A stretch of 64,000 bases of DNA from Gulosibacter macacae (GCF_003865375.1 NZ_RQVS01000011.1:41530-105529), one strand, 5' to 3'; counted from the stretch's first letter, positions 18,088 through 27,377 are shown. The notes: generated from the sequence alone by a model not told the origin. Translations and numbers: made by a program.

Positions 18088-18734
18088 GCCGTGGGCTCCT
18101 CAGCAAGGTCGGGTGACAGGGTGCCGGGCTCGGTGTTGCCAAGCGCGGGCAGGGTCTTCGGCATCCAGCTCGGGCGGGTGGCCTCGAAAGCGGTGATGGC
18201 GTCTTCGTCGCGCAGGGTGAGCGCGATGTCGTCGAGGCCTTCAAGTAGGCGCCAACGCGTGTAATCGTCAATTTCGAAGGGAACGACGAGGTCACCAATG
18301 GTGACGGTCTTCGACTCGAGGTCGACCACTGCATCCTCGCCCGGTGCTGCCTCAATGGCGGCCCAGAGCTGCTCGACCTCGGCCTCGTCAACGACGCCGA
18401 CAAGCAGGCCCTGCTTGCCGGAGTTGCCGCGGAAGATTTCGCCAAAGCGGGCGCCGATCACGGCACGGAAGCCGTAGTCGCGCAGTGCCCAGACGGCGTG
18501 CTCGCGACTCGAGCCGGTGCCGAAGTCGGTCCCGGCGACGAGGATGCGCGGGTTCGCATACTCGGGCTGGTTGAGGATGAACTCTGGGTCTTGGCGCCAG
18601 GCCGCAAACAGGGCGTCGTCGAAACCCGTCTTGGTGACGCGCTTGAGGTAGACGGCCGGGATGATCTGGTCGGTGTCGACGTTCGAGCGGCGCAGCGGCA
18701 CGGCCGGTCCGACGATGCGGGAAACCTTTTCCAT
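18084..18734 (-). CDS. leuD: 3-isopropylmalate dehydratase small subunit
   Basis: A 216-residue subunit that completes the LeuC active site for isomerising 2- to 3-isopropylmalate in leucine synthesis. [16 protein letters not shown] and [20 protein letters not shown] are the swivel-domain substrate-binding signatures; SGKQGLL is also conserved. The ATG overlaps the leuC TAA by one base (TAATG), consistent with coupled, stoichiometric synthesis. Confidence 0.96.
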   Translation of the reverse strand: MEKVSRIVGPAVPLRRSNVDTDQIIPAVYLKRVTKTGFDDALFAAWRQDPEFILNQPEYANPRILVAGTDFGTGSSREHAVWALRDYGFRAVIGARFGEIFRGNSGKQGLLVGVVDEAEVEQLWAAIEAAPGEDAVVDLESKTVTIGDLVVPFEIDDYTRWRLLEGLDDIALTLRDEDAITAFEATRPSWMPKTLPALGNTEPGTLSPDLAEEPTA

Positions 18735-20215
18735 TAGGCGGCGCTCACTTCCTGGTTGGTCGACTCTGCTGTCGAGGATGCTGTCGGCAGCGGGTCGAGG
18801 TCAGACGGACTCGACAGCGTACCGCGCACCGCGGTCGCGGCGGCGACGAGCGGTGACACGAGGTGCGTGCGGCCACCCTTGCCCTGGCGGCCCTCGAAGT
18901 TGCGGTTCGAGGTCGAGGCGCAGCGCTCACCGGGGGCGAGCTGGTCGGGGTTCATGCCGAGGCACATCGAGCAACCCGCGAACCGCCACTCAGCGCCGAA
19001 GTCCTTGACGATCTGGTCGATGCCTTCGGCCTCGGCCTGCAGGCGCACGCGCGCCGAGCCCGGCACCACCATGACGCGCAGACCGTCGGCCTTCTTGCGC
19101 CCTTCGATGACGGATGCAAAGGCTCGGAGGTCTTCGATGCGCGAGTTGGTGCACGACCCCATGAAGACGGTGTCGACGGCAACTTCCTTGAGCGGGGTGC
19201 CAGCTTCGAGATCCATGTACTCGAGGGCGCGCTCGGCAGCCTGACGCTCGTTCGGATCGCTGATCTCGGCCGGGTTCGGCACGGTCTCCGACAGCGGCAC
19301 ACCCTGACCCGGGTTCGTACCCCAAGTGACAAACGGTTCCAGTGCATCCGCGTCGATGTGCACCTCGGCGTCGAAGGTGGCGCCCTCGTCGGTCACGAGC
19401 GTGCGCCAGTACTCGACTGCCGCATCCCATTCTTCGCCCTGAGGCGCGTGCGCGCGGCCCTTGAGGTACTCGAACGTCGTCTCGTCGGGCGCGACCATGC
19501 CGGCACGCGCGCCACCTTCGATCGACATATTGCAAATCGTCATGCGGCCCTCCATCGAGAGCGCGCGAATTGCCGAGCCACGGTATTCGATGACGTAGCC
19601 GGCGCCACCGCCGGTACCGATCTTCGCGATCACCGCGAGGATGATGTCCTTGGCCGTCACGCCCGGACGCAGCGTGCCTTCGACATTGACCGCCATGGTC
19701 TTGAAGGGCTTGAGCGGCAGGGTCTGCGTGGCGAGCACGTGCTCAACCTCGGAGGTACCGATGCCGAACGCCATCGCGCCGAAGGCACCGTGGGTCGAGG
19801 TGTGCGAGTCGCCGCAGACGACCGTGATGCCGGGCATGGTGAGGCCGAGCTGCGGACCCACCACGTGCACGATGCCCTGCTCGCGGTCGCCGAGCGGGTG
19901 CAGGCGCACACCGAACTCCTTGGCGTTATTACGCAGGGTTTCAATCTGCGTGCGCGAGGTGTCGTCGGCGATGCGGTTGAGAATGTTCACCGTCGGAGTG
20001 TTGTGGTCCTCGGTGGCGATCGTGAGGTCGAGGCGGCGCACTGGGCGGTCGGCCTGGCGCAGACCGTCGAAGGCCTGCGGGCTCGTGACCTCGTGCATGA
20101 TGTGCAGGTCGATGTAGACCAGGTCGGGTGTGCCATCCTCGCCGCGCTTGACTACGTGGGCGTCCCAGACCTTCTCGGGCAGGGTGCGCGGCGCGGTGGA
20201 TTGTTCAATCGTCAT
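18734..20215 (-). CDS. leuC: 3-isopropylmalate dehydratase large subunit
   Basis: A 493-residue aconitase-family protein carrying the [4Fe-4S] cluster. ATEDHNTPT and [19 protein letters not shown] are substrate-binding segments; [13 protein letters not shown] gives one cluster Cys and [12 protein letters not shown] the other two. The ATG at 20215 is preceded by AGGAG about 13 bases upstream. The 5' leader has a small ORF with two Leu codons and an 11-bp hairpin that suggest attenuation. Confidence 0.96.
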   Translation of the reverse strand: MTIEQSTAPRTLPEKVWDAHVVKRGEDGTPDLVYIDLHIMHEVTSPQAFDGLRQADRPVRRLDLTIATEDHNTPTVNILNRIADDTSRTQIETLRNNAKEFGVRLHPLGDREQGIVHVVGPQLGLTMPGITVVCGDSHTSTHGAFGAMAFGIGTSEVEHVLATQTLPLKPFKTMAVNVEGTLRPGVTAKDIILAVIAKIGTGGGAGYVIEYRGSAIRALSMEGRMTICNMSIEGGARAGMVAPDETTFEYLKGRAHAPQGEEWDAAVEYWRTLVTDEGATFDAEVHIDADALEPFVTWGTNPGQGVPLSETVPNPAEISDPNERQAAERALEYMDLEAGTPLKEVAVDTVFMGSCTNSRIEDLRAFASVIEGRKKADGLRVMVVPGSARVRLQAEAEGIDQIVKDFGAEWRFAGCSMCLGMNPDQLAPGERCASTSNRNFEGRQGKGGRTHLVSPLVAAATAVRGTLSSPSDLDPLPTASSTAESTNQEVSAA

Positions 20216-20263
20216 GATGCGTAAAAATCTCCTGTGTGAGGCGGATGCAGGCGCTGAGCGACT

Positions 20264-20302
20264 CCGCGACGGGAGACGCCTGAGGGCTAGATCCCGTCGC
20301 GG
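20264..20302 (-). promoter_or_regulatory. Hairpin in the leuC leader (putative attenuator)
   Basis: On the leuC strand CCGCGACGGGA pairs with TCCCGTCGCGG over a 17-base loop. The 5' arm overlaps the last codons of the leader peptide, so a ribosome stalled at the Leu codons would cover it. A second possible pairing (caggcg at 20248 with cgcctg at 20277) would compete with it. No T tract follows, so termination could need Rho or the effect could be on translation. Confidence 0.5.
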
Positions 20303-20331
20303 CACAGAAGGCGCCGCACCCGAATTCGCAT
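20287..20331 (-). CDS. Putative leucine leader peptide of leuCD
   Basis: A 14-codon [17 protein letters not shown], with adjacent Leu codons CTT CTG (another in-frame ATG lies three codons upstream at 20340). A -10-like TACGAT lies seven bases before this ATG, so the mRNA could start at the ATG (leaderless). Its stop codon lies in the loop of the hairpin described above. This geometry fits ribosome-mediated attenuation, but only two Leu codons are present and conservation has not been checked. Confidence 0.45.
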   Translation of the reverse strand: MRIRVRRLLCRDGI

Positions 20332-20420
20332 GCCTGCCATCGTACACCGGGGCCTATTCATGAGTTCGGATGCTCGCAGCGAACGCGCGCGCCCGCGCGC
20401 GTGGAGGCCAGACCCATCGA

Positions 20421-20438
20421 GCTGAGGCTTTCGAAGCG
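20421..20438. repeat. Copy of the dispersed ctgaggctctcgaag repeat
   Basis: The sequence gctgaggctttcgaagcg matches the intergenic repeat with one change. It lies in the 376-base gap between the PP2C and leuC genes. Apart from the leuC leader and this copy I see nothing else there except a loose direct repeat of caggtttg. Confidence 0.6.
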
Positions 20439-20591
20439 CGAGACATCCCTGACCCTTCCCGCCATCCCCGACCCGCGTACGACTCAGGTTTGGCGCAATG
20501 GCTCACAAGAAGGCACAGGTTCGACGCGAAGGCTCAAACTACGGGCCAGGTTTGCCACCAGCTCCGTGCGCCGACGACCGCGAAGCGACCG

Positions 20592-21443
20592 TTACGGCTC
20601 CCCGACGCCCGAATCCGCCGGTGCCTCGACGCCATCGCGCCCGAGCGCGCTCGACTCGAGCACCACGACCGAGATGTTGTCGCGCCCACCCGATTGGATG
20701 GCCTTCCGCACCAGCACCTCGCTCAGTGACTCGGTCGGCTCTTCCTCGGCAACGTAGTCCCGCACAACCGCAGCGATGTCCTCATCCTCGAGTTCTTTGG
20801 TGAGGCCATCGGAGCAGATGATGAAGACCTGGTGACCCTGCACTGGCATGAGCCAGAGATCGGTGTCGACGTGCGCTTCCGAGCCGACGGCGCGCGTGAT
20901 GACATTGCGGTCGGGGTGGATGAGCGCCTCTTCGGGAGTGAGCACGCCCATGTGCACGAGCTCTTGCACGGCCGAGTGGTCGACCGTGATCTGCACGACG
21001 TCGCGGCCGTTCCAGCCGTAGACGCGGGAGTCGCCGACGTTGAAGATCATCCAGTGCGGGGCGACCGCGCCGTCGCCAGCGGGGTCGACCTCGACGAGCG
21101 CGAGCCCGGTCACGGTGGTGCCGGCAACGACGCCCGGGCCGTCTTCTTCCGTCACGAGCGCTTGCACACGGTCATTGGATGCATCGATCGCCGCGATCAC
21201 TTCGGCCGGTGTTGTCGGGGTGGCTTCGGGGAACCACTCGTCGAAAACTTCGGCGACGGCGCGGCTCGCGCGATCACCGTAGGCGTGGCCGCCCATGCCG
21301 TCGGCCACGAGGAACACGGGCGGACGTGCGAAAAAGGCGTCTTCGTTCACGATGCGGACTACGCCAACATCACTCGTGGCAGAGCCGCGCACCTCGAGAT
21401 CGCCCGCGCAGGTCGCGATCGTCGTCGAAAAGTCTGTGCTCAA
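20592..21443 (-). CDS. PP2C-family serine/threonine protein phosphatase
   Basis: A 283-residue metal-dependent phosphatase without a transmembrane segment. ATSDVGVVRIVNED, VADGMGGHAYGD, FNVGDSRVYGW, ITRAVGSE, ICSDGLTKEL and GGRDNISVVVL are the PP2C motifs with the Mg/Mn-binding aspartates. It would reverse Ser/Thr phosphorylation by Hanks-type kinases, none of which is in this window. The start is taken as TTG at 21443 because GAGGGG lies seven bases upstream; another TTG at 21473 is in frame but has no such site. Confidence 0.9.
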   Translation of the reverse strand: MSTDFSTTIATCAGDLEVRGSATSDVGVVRIVNEDAFFARPPVFLVADGMGGHAYGDRASRAVAEVFDEWFPEATPTTPAEVIAAIDASNDRVQALVTEEDGPGVVAGTTVTGLALVEVDPAGDGAVAPHWMIFNVGDSRVYGWNGRDVVQITVDHSAVQELVHMGVLTPEEALIHPDRNVITRAVGSEAHVDTDLWLMPVQGHQVFIICSDGLTKELEDEDIAAVVRDYVAEEEPTESLSEVLVRKAIQSGGRDNISVVVLESSALGRDGVEAPADSGVGEP

Positions 21444-21630
21444 TCCGGCCCCTCGCTCTGAAGTACCCGGCAACTCTATCTTGATCCGGCGGCTCGGGAT
21501 GCTGACCGGTGTTGTGGCAAATCCGACACCTCGTCTGCCGGGGCTCGCGAAGCTCGACTGTGGATAACTCTGCGCTCCCTTTCACTCCCCTTGTTACCGT
21601 CGCGCCAGTCGCGATTGTGAGGGAGCCAGG

Positions 21631-22200
21631 ATGCGTCGAGGATTCGTTGTTTCGGTAGCCGCGCTACTGCTCGTTGGCTTGAGCGGATGCGCTGCCGACG
21701 CACCAGTCGAGACCGCCACGCCGACCCCCTGGCCGCCGCAGACAACGGCCATTGCCGAGCCAGAGCCAACGCGGATGACGGATGACGAGGCGCTTGAGGT
21801 TGGAGTCGCAACTCTTGACACCTACCTTCGAACCGCGGCGGAAGTCGTCAACCTCGGTTACGACGATGGTCGGCTAGCGGTGCTTGCAACTGAGTCATGG
21901 CAACAGGACGTTGAGAACATCAAACAGGACGCGGCAAAGGACGACTGGACAGTCACGGGAGACACGACGTTCTTCAACGGCGAACTTGTCGAATTCGTCC
22001 ATGAAGAAGGCAACTACACGATCCGGTTCGCCGTCTGTGCTGACTCGAGCGCAGTGACTACTACAGGTTCCGCCGGTGAGCCGGTGAGGCCAATCGGGTC
22101 AGAGTTCAAGTCGAGCCTTGACGTCGAAGTGACGAACGCTGAAGGCAGCAACAAGATCGCCTCGATCCAGCCGACTAATGGGAATGATCGATGCGCTTAA
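21631..22200 (+). CDS. Putative secreted lipoprotein, function unknown
   Basis: A 189-residue protein with signal MRRGFVVSVAALLLVG and lipobox LSGC. A Thr/Pro-rich linker precedes a globular part with TDDEALEVGVATLDTYLRTA and VTGDTTFFNGELVEF; the arrangement resembles small actinobacterial lipoproteins with an NTF2-like or similar fold. GAGGGAG lies before the ATG. It overlaps the next gene by ten bases, so the two probably form an operon. Confidence 0.7.
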   Translation: MRRGFVVSVAALLLVGLSGCAADAPVETATPTPWPPQTTAIAEPEPTRMTDDEALEVGVATLDTYLRTAAEVVNLGYDDGRLAVLATESWQQDVENIKQDAAKDDWTVTGDTTFFNGELVEFVHEEGNYTIRFAVCADSSAVTTTGSAGEPVRPIGSEFKSSLDVEVTNAEGSNKIASIQPTNGNDRCA

Positions 22201-23000
22201 GACGACCGCTTCTGAAACTTGCATCCGTGCCGTTGCTTGGCCTGTTCGCGATTAGTCCCTTAATTGCAGCTTCGAACGCCGCGGTCGCAGCACCCTTGAT
22301 TCAGGCTTGCGCGGGGAACACCATGTTTGGAGTAAACGCCTGCGGGGATGGTTCATCGATCACGGTCGAGGAGTCGCACACTGAATATTCGGGCGGTGGA
22401 ACCGGTAACGGTGGCGGTTCGAGTGACTACGACGCGGCACCGGCGGGGCCACCGGCTCCGTGTCCGCGCTACCTGGAATCCGATCGTTGCCAGGGATTCG
22501 CCGGTCGCTACTCGCCACCGGATCCGACCGGTAACACCGCACCGGTGGTCACCACGATCACGAGTCGTGATCTGACCACCTTCACTCCCGCCACGCCGGT
22601 CCTCCACATGGAACCGAACGGGTGGGGCATCCTCAACAAGCCCACGAACTTCTGGGTCACCGCCGAACCCCACACCCTCACGGGCACGCTCTTTGACCGG
22701 CCAGTTGCGGTTGATTTCTCGCCGACTGGTGTGCACTGGGATTTCGGCGATGGCCACGCGTGGCGCACGCAAACACTTGGTGAGTCGTGGGCGCAGCTCG
22801 GGTTCCCTGAGTTGAGTACTACCGCGACGAGCAACATCTACACCTCGCGTGGTCCGTTCGTCGTCACCGCCAGCGTGAGCTACTCCGCTGTGGTGCACAT
22901 CGATGGACGCAGCATCACCGTGCAGGGCGAAGTCACCACCAGCACGCAATCTGCTGCGTTCGAGCTGTTTGAGTCGAGTTCCGTGCTCGTAACACCTTGA
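22191..23000 (+). CDS. Secreted PKD-like domain protein, function unknown
   Basis: A 269-residue protein with a signal peptide ending near NAAVAAP, a Gly-rich linker (GGGTGNGGGSSDYD), a small Cys-containing segment, and a C-terminal Ig/PKD-like domain with HWDFGDG. No membrane anchor is visible at the C-terminus. Together with the preceding lipoprotein it looks like a surface pair seen in Microbacteriaceae; no function is known to me. Confidence 0.7.
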   Translation: MRLRRPLLKLASVPLLGLFAISPLIAASNAAVAAPLIQACAGNTMFGVNACGDGSSITVEESHTEYSGGGTGNGGGSSDYDAAPAGPPAPCPRYLESDRCQGFAGRYSPPDPTGNTAPVVTTITSRDLTTFTPATPVLHMEPNGWGILNKPTNFWVTAEPHTLTGTLFDRPVAVDFSPTGVHWDFGDGHAWRTQTLGESWAQLGFPELSTTATSNIYTSRGPFVVTASVSYSAVVHIDGRSITVQGEVTTSTQSAAFELFESSSVLVTP

Positions 23001-23026
23001 CCCGCGACGGTCTCACTTCCACCGAC

Positions 23027-23109
23027 TGCCGTCCCGCGATTTTCCTCACAGAGGAACACCCCGCTCCCGGAGCGTCATGACCCCGAAATATGCGAATCGC
23101 GGGACGGCA
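23027..23109. repeat. Nested inverted repeat related to the 11965 hairpin
   Basis: The arms tgccgtcccgcgatt and aatcgcgggacggca (15 bp, perfect) enclose ttcctc-aca-gaggaa and gctcccggagc small hairpins. The cccgcgattt arm and the gaggaa and atgacccc words match the element between rsmD and thiL. It lies downstream of the PKD gene and facing tRNA-Glu, again a 3'-end position. Confidence 0.7.
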
Positions 23110-23111
23110 TC

Positions 23112-23132
23112 GTGCTTCGAGAGCCTCAGCAC
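23112..23132. repeat. Full-length dispersed repeat gtgcttcgagagcctcagcac
   Basis: A 21-base copy, identical to the reverse complement of the one at 11905-11925, only three bases past the nested hairpin. Another copy, gcgcttcgagagcctcagcgc, lies at 23404-23424 on the other side of tRNA-Glu and is followed by a partial one (gaacctcagcgcac). Confidence 0.8.
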
Positions 23133-23179
23133 GCGATCGGCGGCTGCGGCTCGCGAGAACAGCGGCAGTGGAAACGCGC

Positions 23180-23213
23180 AATCGCCCCGAACAGGATACT
23201 GTTCGGGGCGATT
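23180..23213 (-). terminator. Terminator of tRNA-Glu
   Basis: A perfect 15-bp stem, aatcgccccgaacag/ctgttcggggcgatt, with a 4-base loop, starts seven bases past the tRNA 3' end. Confidence 0.8.
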
Positions 23214-23219
23214 CAGTTG

Positions 23220-23292
23220 TGACCCCAGCGGGATTTGAACCCGCGCTGCCGCCGTGAGAGGGCGGTGTCCTAGTCCGCTAAACGATGGGGCC
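23220..23292 (-). tRNA. tRNA-Glu (anticodon CTC)
   Basis: The reverse strand folds as a cloverleaf: acceptor GGCCCCA with TGGGGTC, anticodon stem CCGCC/GGCGG around CTCTCAC giving anticodon CTC, and T-arm GCGGGTTCAAATCCCGC. CCA is not encoded (ACA follows). It is followed by a strong hairpin terminator. Confidence 0.97.
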
Positions 23293-23456
23293 GGACGGCT
23301 CCCAGCTAACTTACCGTCGTGCTGGCAACTCGTCTATCTTGCCATAAGGGAGATGTTCAGCGCAAGCCGAAGTTTGCGGCAGGGAGTTTTGCCTGGTCAG
23401 ACGGCGCTTCGAGAGCCTCAGCGCACGAAGGTGAACCTCAGCGCACCCAGCCCAAG

Positions 23457-24497
23457 CTAAACCGCAACCCGCGCGCGATTCACCAACGGGATGACCTGCT
23501 CGCCAAAGCGCACGAGGTCGGCCTCCGGTTCCGCGAACTGCAGCAGCAGCACATCCACACCGGCTTCTTCGAACTCGAGGATGCGGTCGGCGACCTGCTG
23601 CGGCGTACCCACGAGCCCCGGGCGCAACCCGCGGTTCGACACCGAGTAGTCCTTTAGCGAGACGTTCACGTTGAGCTGCGACTTCGAGGTGAAGTCGCGG
23701 TACGACTCGTAACCAGGGGTGCCCGGGCGCACATCGGTGATGCGGGCGATCTCGGCCTGCACCTCTTCTTCGGTGTCGCGCACGATGGCGAACGCAGCCA
23801 TACCGAAGCTCGTGAACGGCTCGCGGCCAGCTTCTTCACGACGCCGGCGCATATCGCCGATCTTCTCGCGCAACTCTTCCACCGTGCCACCGTGCGTGAG
23901 GTACGAGTCGGCAAAGTCGGTGATCGCCGCGCGACCCGCCTCCGACTCACCACCCGCGTAGATGTGCGGCTGCGTCGTCGGCTTCGGCTGCAGGTAGGTC
24001 TCCTCGAACGAGACGTACTCCCCCTCGAAGCGGGCTGGCGTCTGCGTCCACAGTTCACGCAGGGCCGCCACATACTCCTTGGTTACGGCATAGCGGTCAT
24101 CGTGCGCGCGGAACTCCACGCCGTACTGCTTCGCTTCCTCAGCCCACCACGCAGACACGACGTTCAAGCTGAAGCGACCACCGGCAATGTGCTGCAGCGT
24201 CGCCGCCTGCTTCGCGGCCAGCTGCACCGGCGAGTGGAAGCTTGGACGCGCCGCCGCGAGAATCTCCAGCGTCGTCGTACGCGCGGCGAGCGCGGCCGAC
24301 AGGCTCCATGCATCCAGCACCGGCGCCTCGCGACCACGAATGTCGCTGAGGTTGAGCTCGGGAACGAGCGTGATCGAAAAGCCGAGCTCCTCGGCGCGCT
24401 GTGCGATGCGGGCGAGCGCGTCGAACTCGATCGAGAAGGTCTCGTCGACGTTGCGCAGCCAGCTGTTCATCGTCGGGGTCCAGTAACCAAAACGCAT
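23457..24497 (-). CDS. LLM-class flavin-dependent monooxygenase
   Basis: A 346-residue protein of the bacterial luciferase-like (TIM-barrel) family: MRFGYWTPTMNSWLRN, GFSITLVPELNLSD, AARPSFHSPVQLAAKQAATL, GRFSLNVVSAWW and HIYAGGESEAGR mark the SsuD/sulfone-monooxygenase-type branch. The ATG at 24497 has AGAAAGG upstream. It comes third after a DmoA-like monooxygenase and a flavin reductase that would supply FMNH2. A role in oxidising sulfones or sulfonates is inferred from this setting. Confidence 0.85.
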   Translation of the reverse strand: MRFGYWTPTMNSWLRNVDETFSIEFDALARIAQRAEELGFSITLVPELNLSDIRGREAPVLDAWSLSAALAARTTTLEILAAARPSFHSPVQLAAKQAATLQHIAGGRFSLNVVSAWWAEEAKQYGVEFRAHDDRYAVTKEYVAALRELWTQTPARFEGEYVSFEETYLQPKPTTQPHIYAGGESEAGRAAITDFADSYLTHGGTVEELREKIGDMRRRREEAGREPFTSFGMAAFAIVRDTEEEVQAEIARITDVRPGTPGYESYRDFTSKSQLNVNVSLKDYSVSNRGLRPGLVGTPQQVADRILEFEEAGVDVLLLQFAEPEADLVRFGEQVIPLVNRARVAV

Positions 24498-24528
24498 GGG
24501 ATGCGTGCCTTTCTGCAAAAACCTAAAA

Positions 24529-25086
24529 TTACGACTCGTCGAACTGCGCGAAGCGTCCGAACTTGCCCCGGTAGTACGCGAGCGGTTCGCCGCCGCCAAC
24601 TGCGGCCTCGAGCACGCGCCCGAAGTACACGGTGTGGGTGCCGCCGACCGGCGCATCCATGACTTCGCAGACAATCGTCGCAAGCGCGCGGTCGAGCACG
24701 GGCACGCCACCGAAGTCAGAGATGCGGTAGTCGACGTCGGCGAACTTGTCGCCGCCGCGGCGACCGAAGTGGCGGGCAACATCGGCCTGGTCTTCCGACA
24801 GGATGTTGATCGCGAAGTAGCCAGAGCCGGTGATCGCCGGGTTCGTCGAGCTCGTGGCGTTGAGGCAGACGAGCACCGAGATCGGGTCGAGCGAGAGCGA
24901 CGAAAACGCGGATGCGGTGGTGCCGTAGAGCTGGCCGTCGAACGAAGTCGAAACGACGGTGACGCCGCTGGCAAAGTGGCCGATGATGTTGCGGAACTCG
25001 GCATCGTTGAGCGGTGTTGCGTGGGTGCGTTCGGTCACGTTGCCATTCCCTTCCAAGTTACGCACGAGGGTATCGATGAGCGTCAT
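24529..25086 (-). CDS. Flavin reductase (HpaC/DmoB-like)
   Basis: A 185-residue protein of the flavin-reductase-like split-barrel family: FRNIIGHFASGVTVV, GTTASAFSSLSLDPISVLVCL and GSGYFAINILSEDQADVA are family signatures. It reduces FMN with NAD(P)H for the two monooxygenases on either side. ATG at 25086 overlaps the stop of the upstream gene (ATGA). Confidence 0.88.
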   Translation of the reverse strand: MTLIDTLVRNLEGNGNVTERTHATPLNDAEFRNIIGHFASGVTVVSTSFDGQLYGTTASAFSSLSLDPISVLVCLNATSSTNPAITGSGYFAINILSEDQADVARHFGRRGGDKFADVDYRISDFGGVPVLDRALATIVCEVMDAPVGGTHTVYFGRVLEAAVGGGEPLAYYRGKFGRFAQFDES

Positions 25087-26528
25087 GAGGATGCTCCTAC
25101 CGTTACGGGCTGCTCGAACTTCGAGGGCAGTGTGCCGTCAAGTGCGCTGGGTCCACCGGCGAAGGCGCCGCGGTACTGGGCAGCCGGGTGCGAGTTCTTG
25201 ACGCGCGCCTGGCCAACACCCTGCAGCGCTTCGCGCAGCGTCGAGCCCGCGTATTCGCTCTGGGCGCGGCCACGGCGCTGCAGCTCGGGCACCACGTACT
25301 CGACGAGGTCTTCGAACGAGCCCGGGGTGATCGCGTAGGCGAAGTTGAAGCCGTCGATGCCACCAACTTCGACCCAGCGCTCGAGTTCATCGGCGACGGT
25401 TGTGGGGCTGCCGACAATGACCGGGCCCATGCCGCCGATAGCGCGGCGGCGCACGATGTCTTCGACGGTCCACTTGATGTCGGAGTCGATCGAGGTGAGC
25501 GAGGCGAGCGCCGAACGTAGCGAGTCGTTGTCGACCGCTTCGAGTGCCTGGTCGCGCTCGTACTGCGAGTAGTCGATGCCCGACCAGCCCCCGTAGAGCG
25601 CGAGCACGCCTTCGCTGGAAGCATAAGAGAGGTAGTCCTCGTACTTCGCCTGTGCCTTCGCGTCGGTCTCGTCGACGATGACCGTGACGAGGGCGAAGAT
25701 CTTGACGTCGTCGCGGTGGCGGCCGTTGTCTTCGGCGTAATTGCGAATCGAGTCGCTCACGCGGCGGGCGCCCTCGGGCGAGGCCGGCGAGATGAACACG
25801 CCCTCACCGTGCTTCGCGGCGAAGAGCTGACCGCGGGGCGAAGCGCCCGCCTGGAAGATTACCGGGGTGCGCTGCGGCGAGGGCTCGGTGATCGCGATGC
25901 CGGGCACCGAGTAGTACTTGCCCTCGTGACCAATCGGATGCACCTTCGACGGGTCGGTGTAAATGCCGCGTTCGCGGTCAAAGACCACCGCATCCTCTTC
26001 CCACGAGCCCTCCCAGAGTTTGTAGGTGACGTCGAGGAACTCTTCTGCGAGCTCGTAGCGCTCATCGTGTGCGATCTGGTTCTTGAGGCCGTGGTTGAGC
26101 GCGGCGCTCTTGAGGTAGGAGGTGACGACGTTCCAGGCGACGCGGCCCTTGGTGAGGTGGTCGAGGGTCGCGAACTTGCGTGCGAGGGCAAAGGGCTGCT
26201 CGTAGGTGAGGGCCGAGGTGACTCCGAAGCCGAGGTGCTTCGTGACCGCGGCCATCGCCGGCACCTGCAGGAACGGGTCGTTCACCGGGGTCTGGTCGGC
26301 GTCGATGAGCGCGGCGGCAACCGAACCGCGGTAGACGTCGTAGGTGCCGAGCACATCGGCGATGAAGATCGAGTCGAAGCGTCCGCGCTCGAGCAGCTGC
26401 GCGAGGTTGGTCCAGTATTCGAGGTCCTTGTAGCGGTGCGCCTGGCTCTCGGGGTGGCGCCAGGTGCCAGCCGATTGGTGCGACACACACGTCATGTCGA
26501 AAGCGTTGAGAATAATCCGCTTGCTCAT
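25083..26528 (-). CDS. NtaA/DmoA-family FMN-dependent monooxygenase
   Basis: A 481-residue luciferase-like monooxygenase. KRIILNAFDMTCVSHQSAG, the LEYWTNLAQLLERGRFD segment, SIFIADVLGTYDVYRGS, TYEQPFALARKFATLDHLT and GRVAWNVVTSYL closely resemble dimethyl-sulfide monooxygenase DmoA as I remember it, more than NtaA or DszA. Substrates of the family are sulfides, nitrilotriacetate or dibenzothiophene sulfone. It is first in a three-gene operon. The ATG at 26528 has AGATAGGA upstream. The substrate is inferred. Confidence 0.85.
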   Translation of the reverse strand: MSKRIILNAFDMTCVSHQSAGTWRHPESQAHRYKDLEYWTNLAQLLERGRFDSIFIADVLGTYDVYRGSVAAALIDADQTPVNDPFLQVPAMAAVTKHLGFGVTSALTYEQPFALARKFATLDHLTKGRVAWNVVTSYLKSAALNHGLKNQIAHDERYELAEEFLDVTYKLWEGSWEEDAVVFDRERGIYTDPSKVHPIGHEGKYYSVPGIAITEPSPQRTPVIFQAGASPRGQLFAAKHGEGVFISPASPEGARRVSDSIRNYAEDNGRHRDDVKIFALVTVIVDETDAKAQAKYEDYLSYASSEGVLALYGGWSGIDYSQYERDQALEAVDNDSLRSALASLTSIDSDIKWTVEDIVRRRAIGGMGPVIVGSPTTVADELERWVEVGGIDGFNFAYAITPGSFEDLVEYVVPELQRRGRAQSEYAGSTLREALQGVGQARVKNSHPAAQYRGAFAGGPSALDGTLPSKFEQPVTVGASS

Positions 26529-26693
26529 GTAGTGGTCCTATCTCTCGGTGGCGGGGTCGCCGGGTTCGATGAATGACTCGAACTGTATGCCTGGTCATCG
26601 AAATCGCGCTCGCACGGTTACCGACTGTTACGGCCTACCTGAGCCGTTCATCCGCGTTCACTGGTGATGAGCGAGCCGCAAGCTTCTGCTCGT

Positions 26694-26699
26694 TACCCT
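26694..26699 (+). promoter_or_regulatory. -10 element of probable leaderless MBL-hydrolase transcript
   Basis: TACCCT (TANNNT) ends six bases before the start codon, and no ribosome-binding site is visible. Confidence 0.45.
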
Positions 26700-26705
26700 G
26701 ATGCC

Positions 26706-27377
26706 ATGCGCCTCACGAAGCTCGAGCACTCCTGCGTTCTGCTGGAAAAGGGCCCGAACCGGCTCTACGTTGATCCCGGTAAGTTCACGACGCCGATCAC
26801 CGAGACCAGCCACGTCGATGCCGTGATCATCACGCACGAACACGATGACCACTGGACCCCTGAGCAGCTCTCGCGCATCGCGAGCCGCTCCCCCGGCGTG
26901 AAAGTGCTCACGACCGAGGCGACGGCGGCGCAGCTCAAGGTTGCGGACATCCGTGATCTTGGCGAGGTCATCGTCGGCAAGCCGGGCGAGCGGGTGCAGC
27001 TCGGTGAGTTTACGGTGACCTGTTTCGGCGGCACGCACGCCGAGATTCACTCCTCGATTCCACTCATCGACAACATCGGCGTCGTCGTCGATGGCGATTT
27101 TGCCTACGGTGGCGACTCATACGAACTGCCGCCGGGCGGGTTCACCATCGGCGCGCTCGCGGTGCCCACCTATGGGCCGTGGATGCGTATTGCCGAGTCG
27201 ATCGACTACATCCTCGAAGTGCGCCCACGAGCGGTAGTCGGCGTGCATGAAATGCTGCTCGCGCGGGCCGGCAAAGACCTCGCCGCCTCTCGATTGCGCG
27301 AAGCGGTCGAGTCGTACGGCGGCAAGTTCCTCGACCTCAAGCCGTTCGACGTGCTCGAGCTCGACGACCTGAATTAG
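26706..27377 (+). CDS. MBL-fold metal-dependent hydrolase
   Basis: A 223-residue metallo-beta-lactamase-fold protein of the small UlaG-like branch: MRLTKLEHSCVLLEKGPNRL, VDPGKF, and the zinc motif THEHDDHW (HxHxDH). GDSYELP and the late His in GVHEML complete the site. The substrate is unknown. A -10-like TACCCT lies six bases before the ATG, pointing to a leaderless mRNA. Confidence 0.85.
   Translation: MRLTKLEHSCVLLEKGPNRLYVDPGKFTTPITETSHVDAVIITHEHDDHWTPEQLSRIASRSPGVKVLTTEATAAQLKVADIRDLGEVIVGKPGERVQLGEFTVTCFGGTHAEIHSSIPLIDNIGVVVDGDFAYGGDSYELPPGGFTIGALAVPTYGPWMRIAESIDYILEVRPRAVVGVHEMLLARAGKDLAASRLREAVESYGGKFLDLKPFDVLELDDLN

Noticed and set aside
24498..25004. N-terminal extension of the LLM monooxygenase gene to 515 residues
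   Set aside because: The extension is antisense-frame translation of the flavin reductase gene; ATG 24497 has a ribosome-binding site and the right N-terminus.
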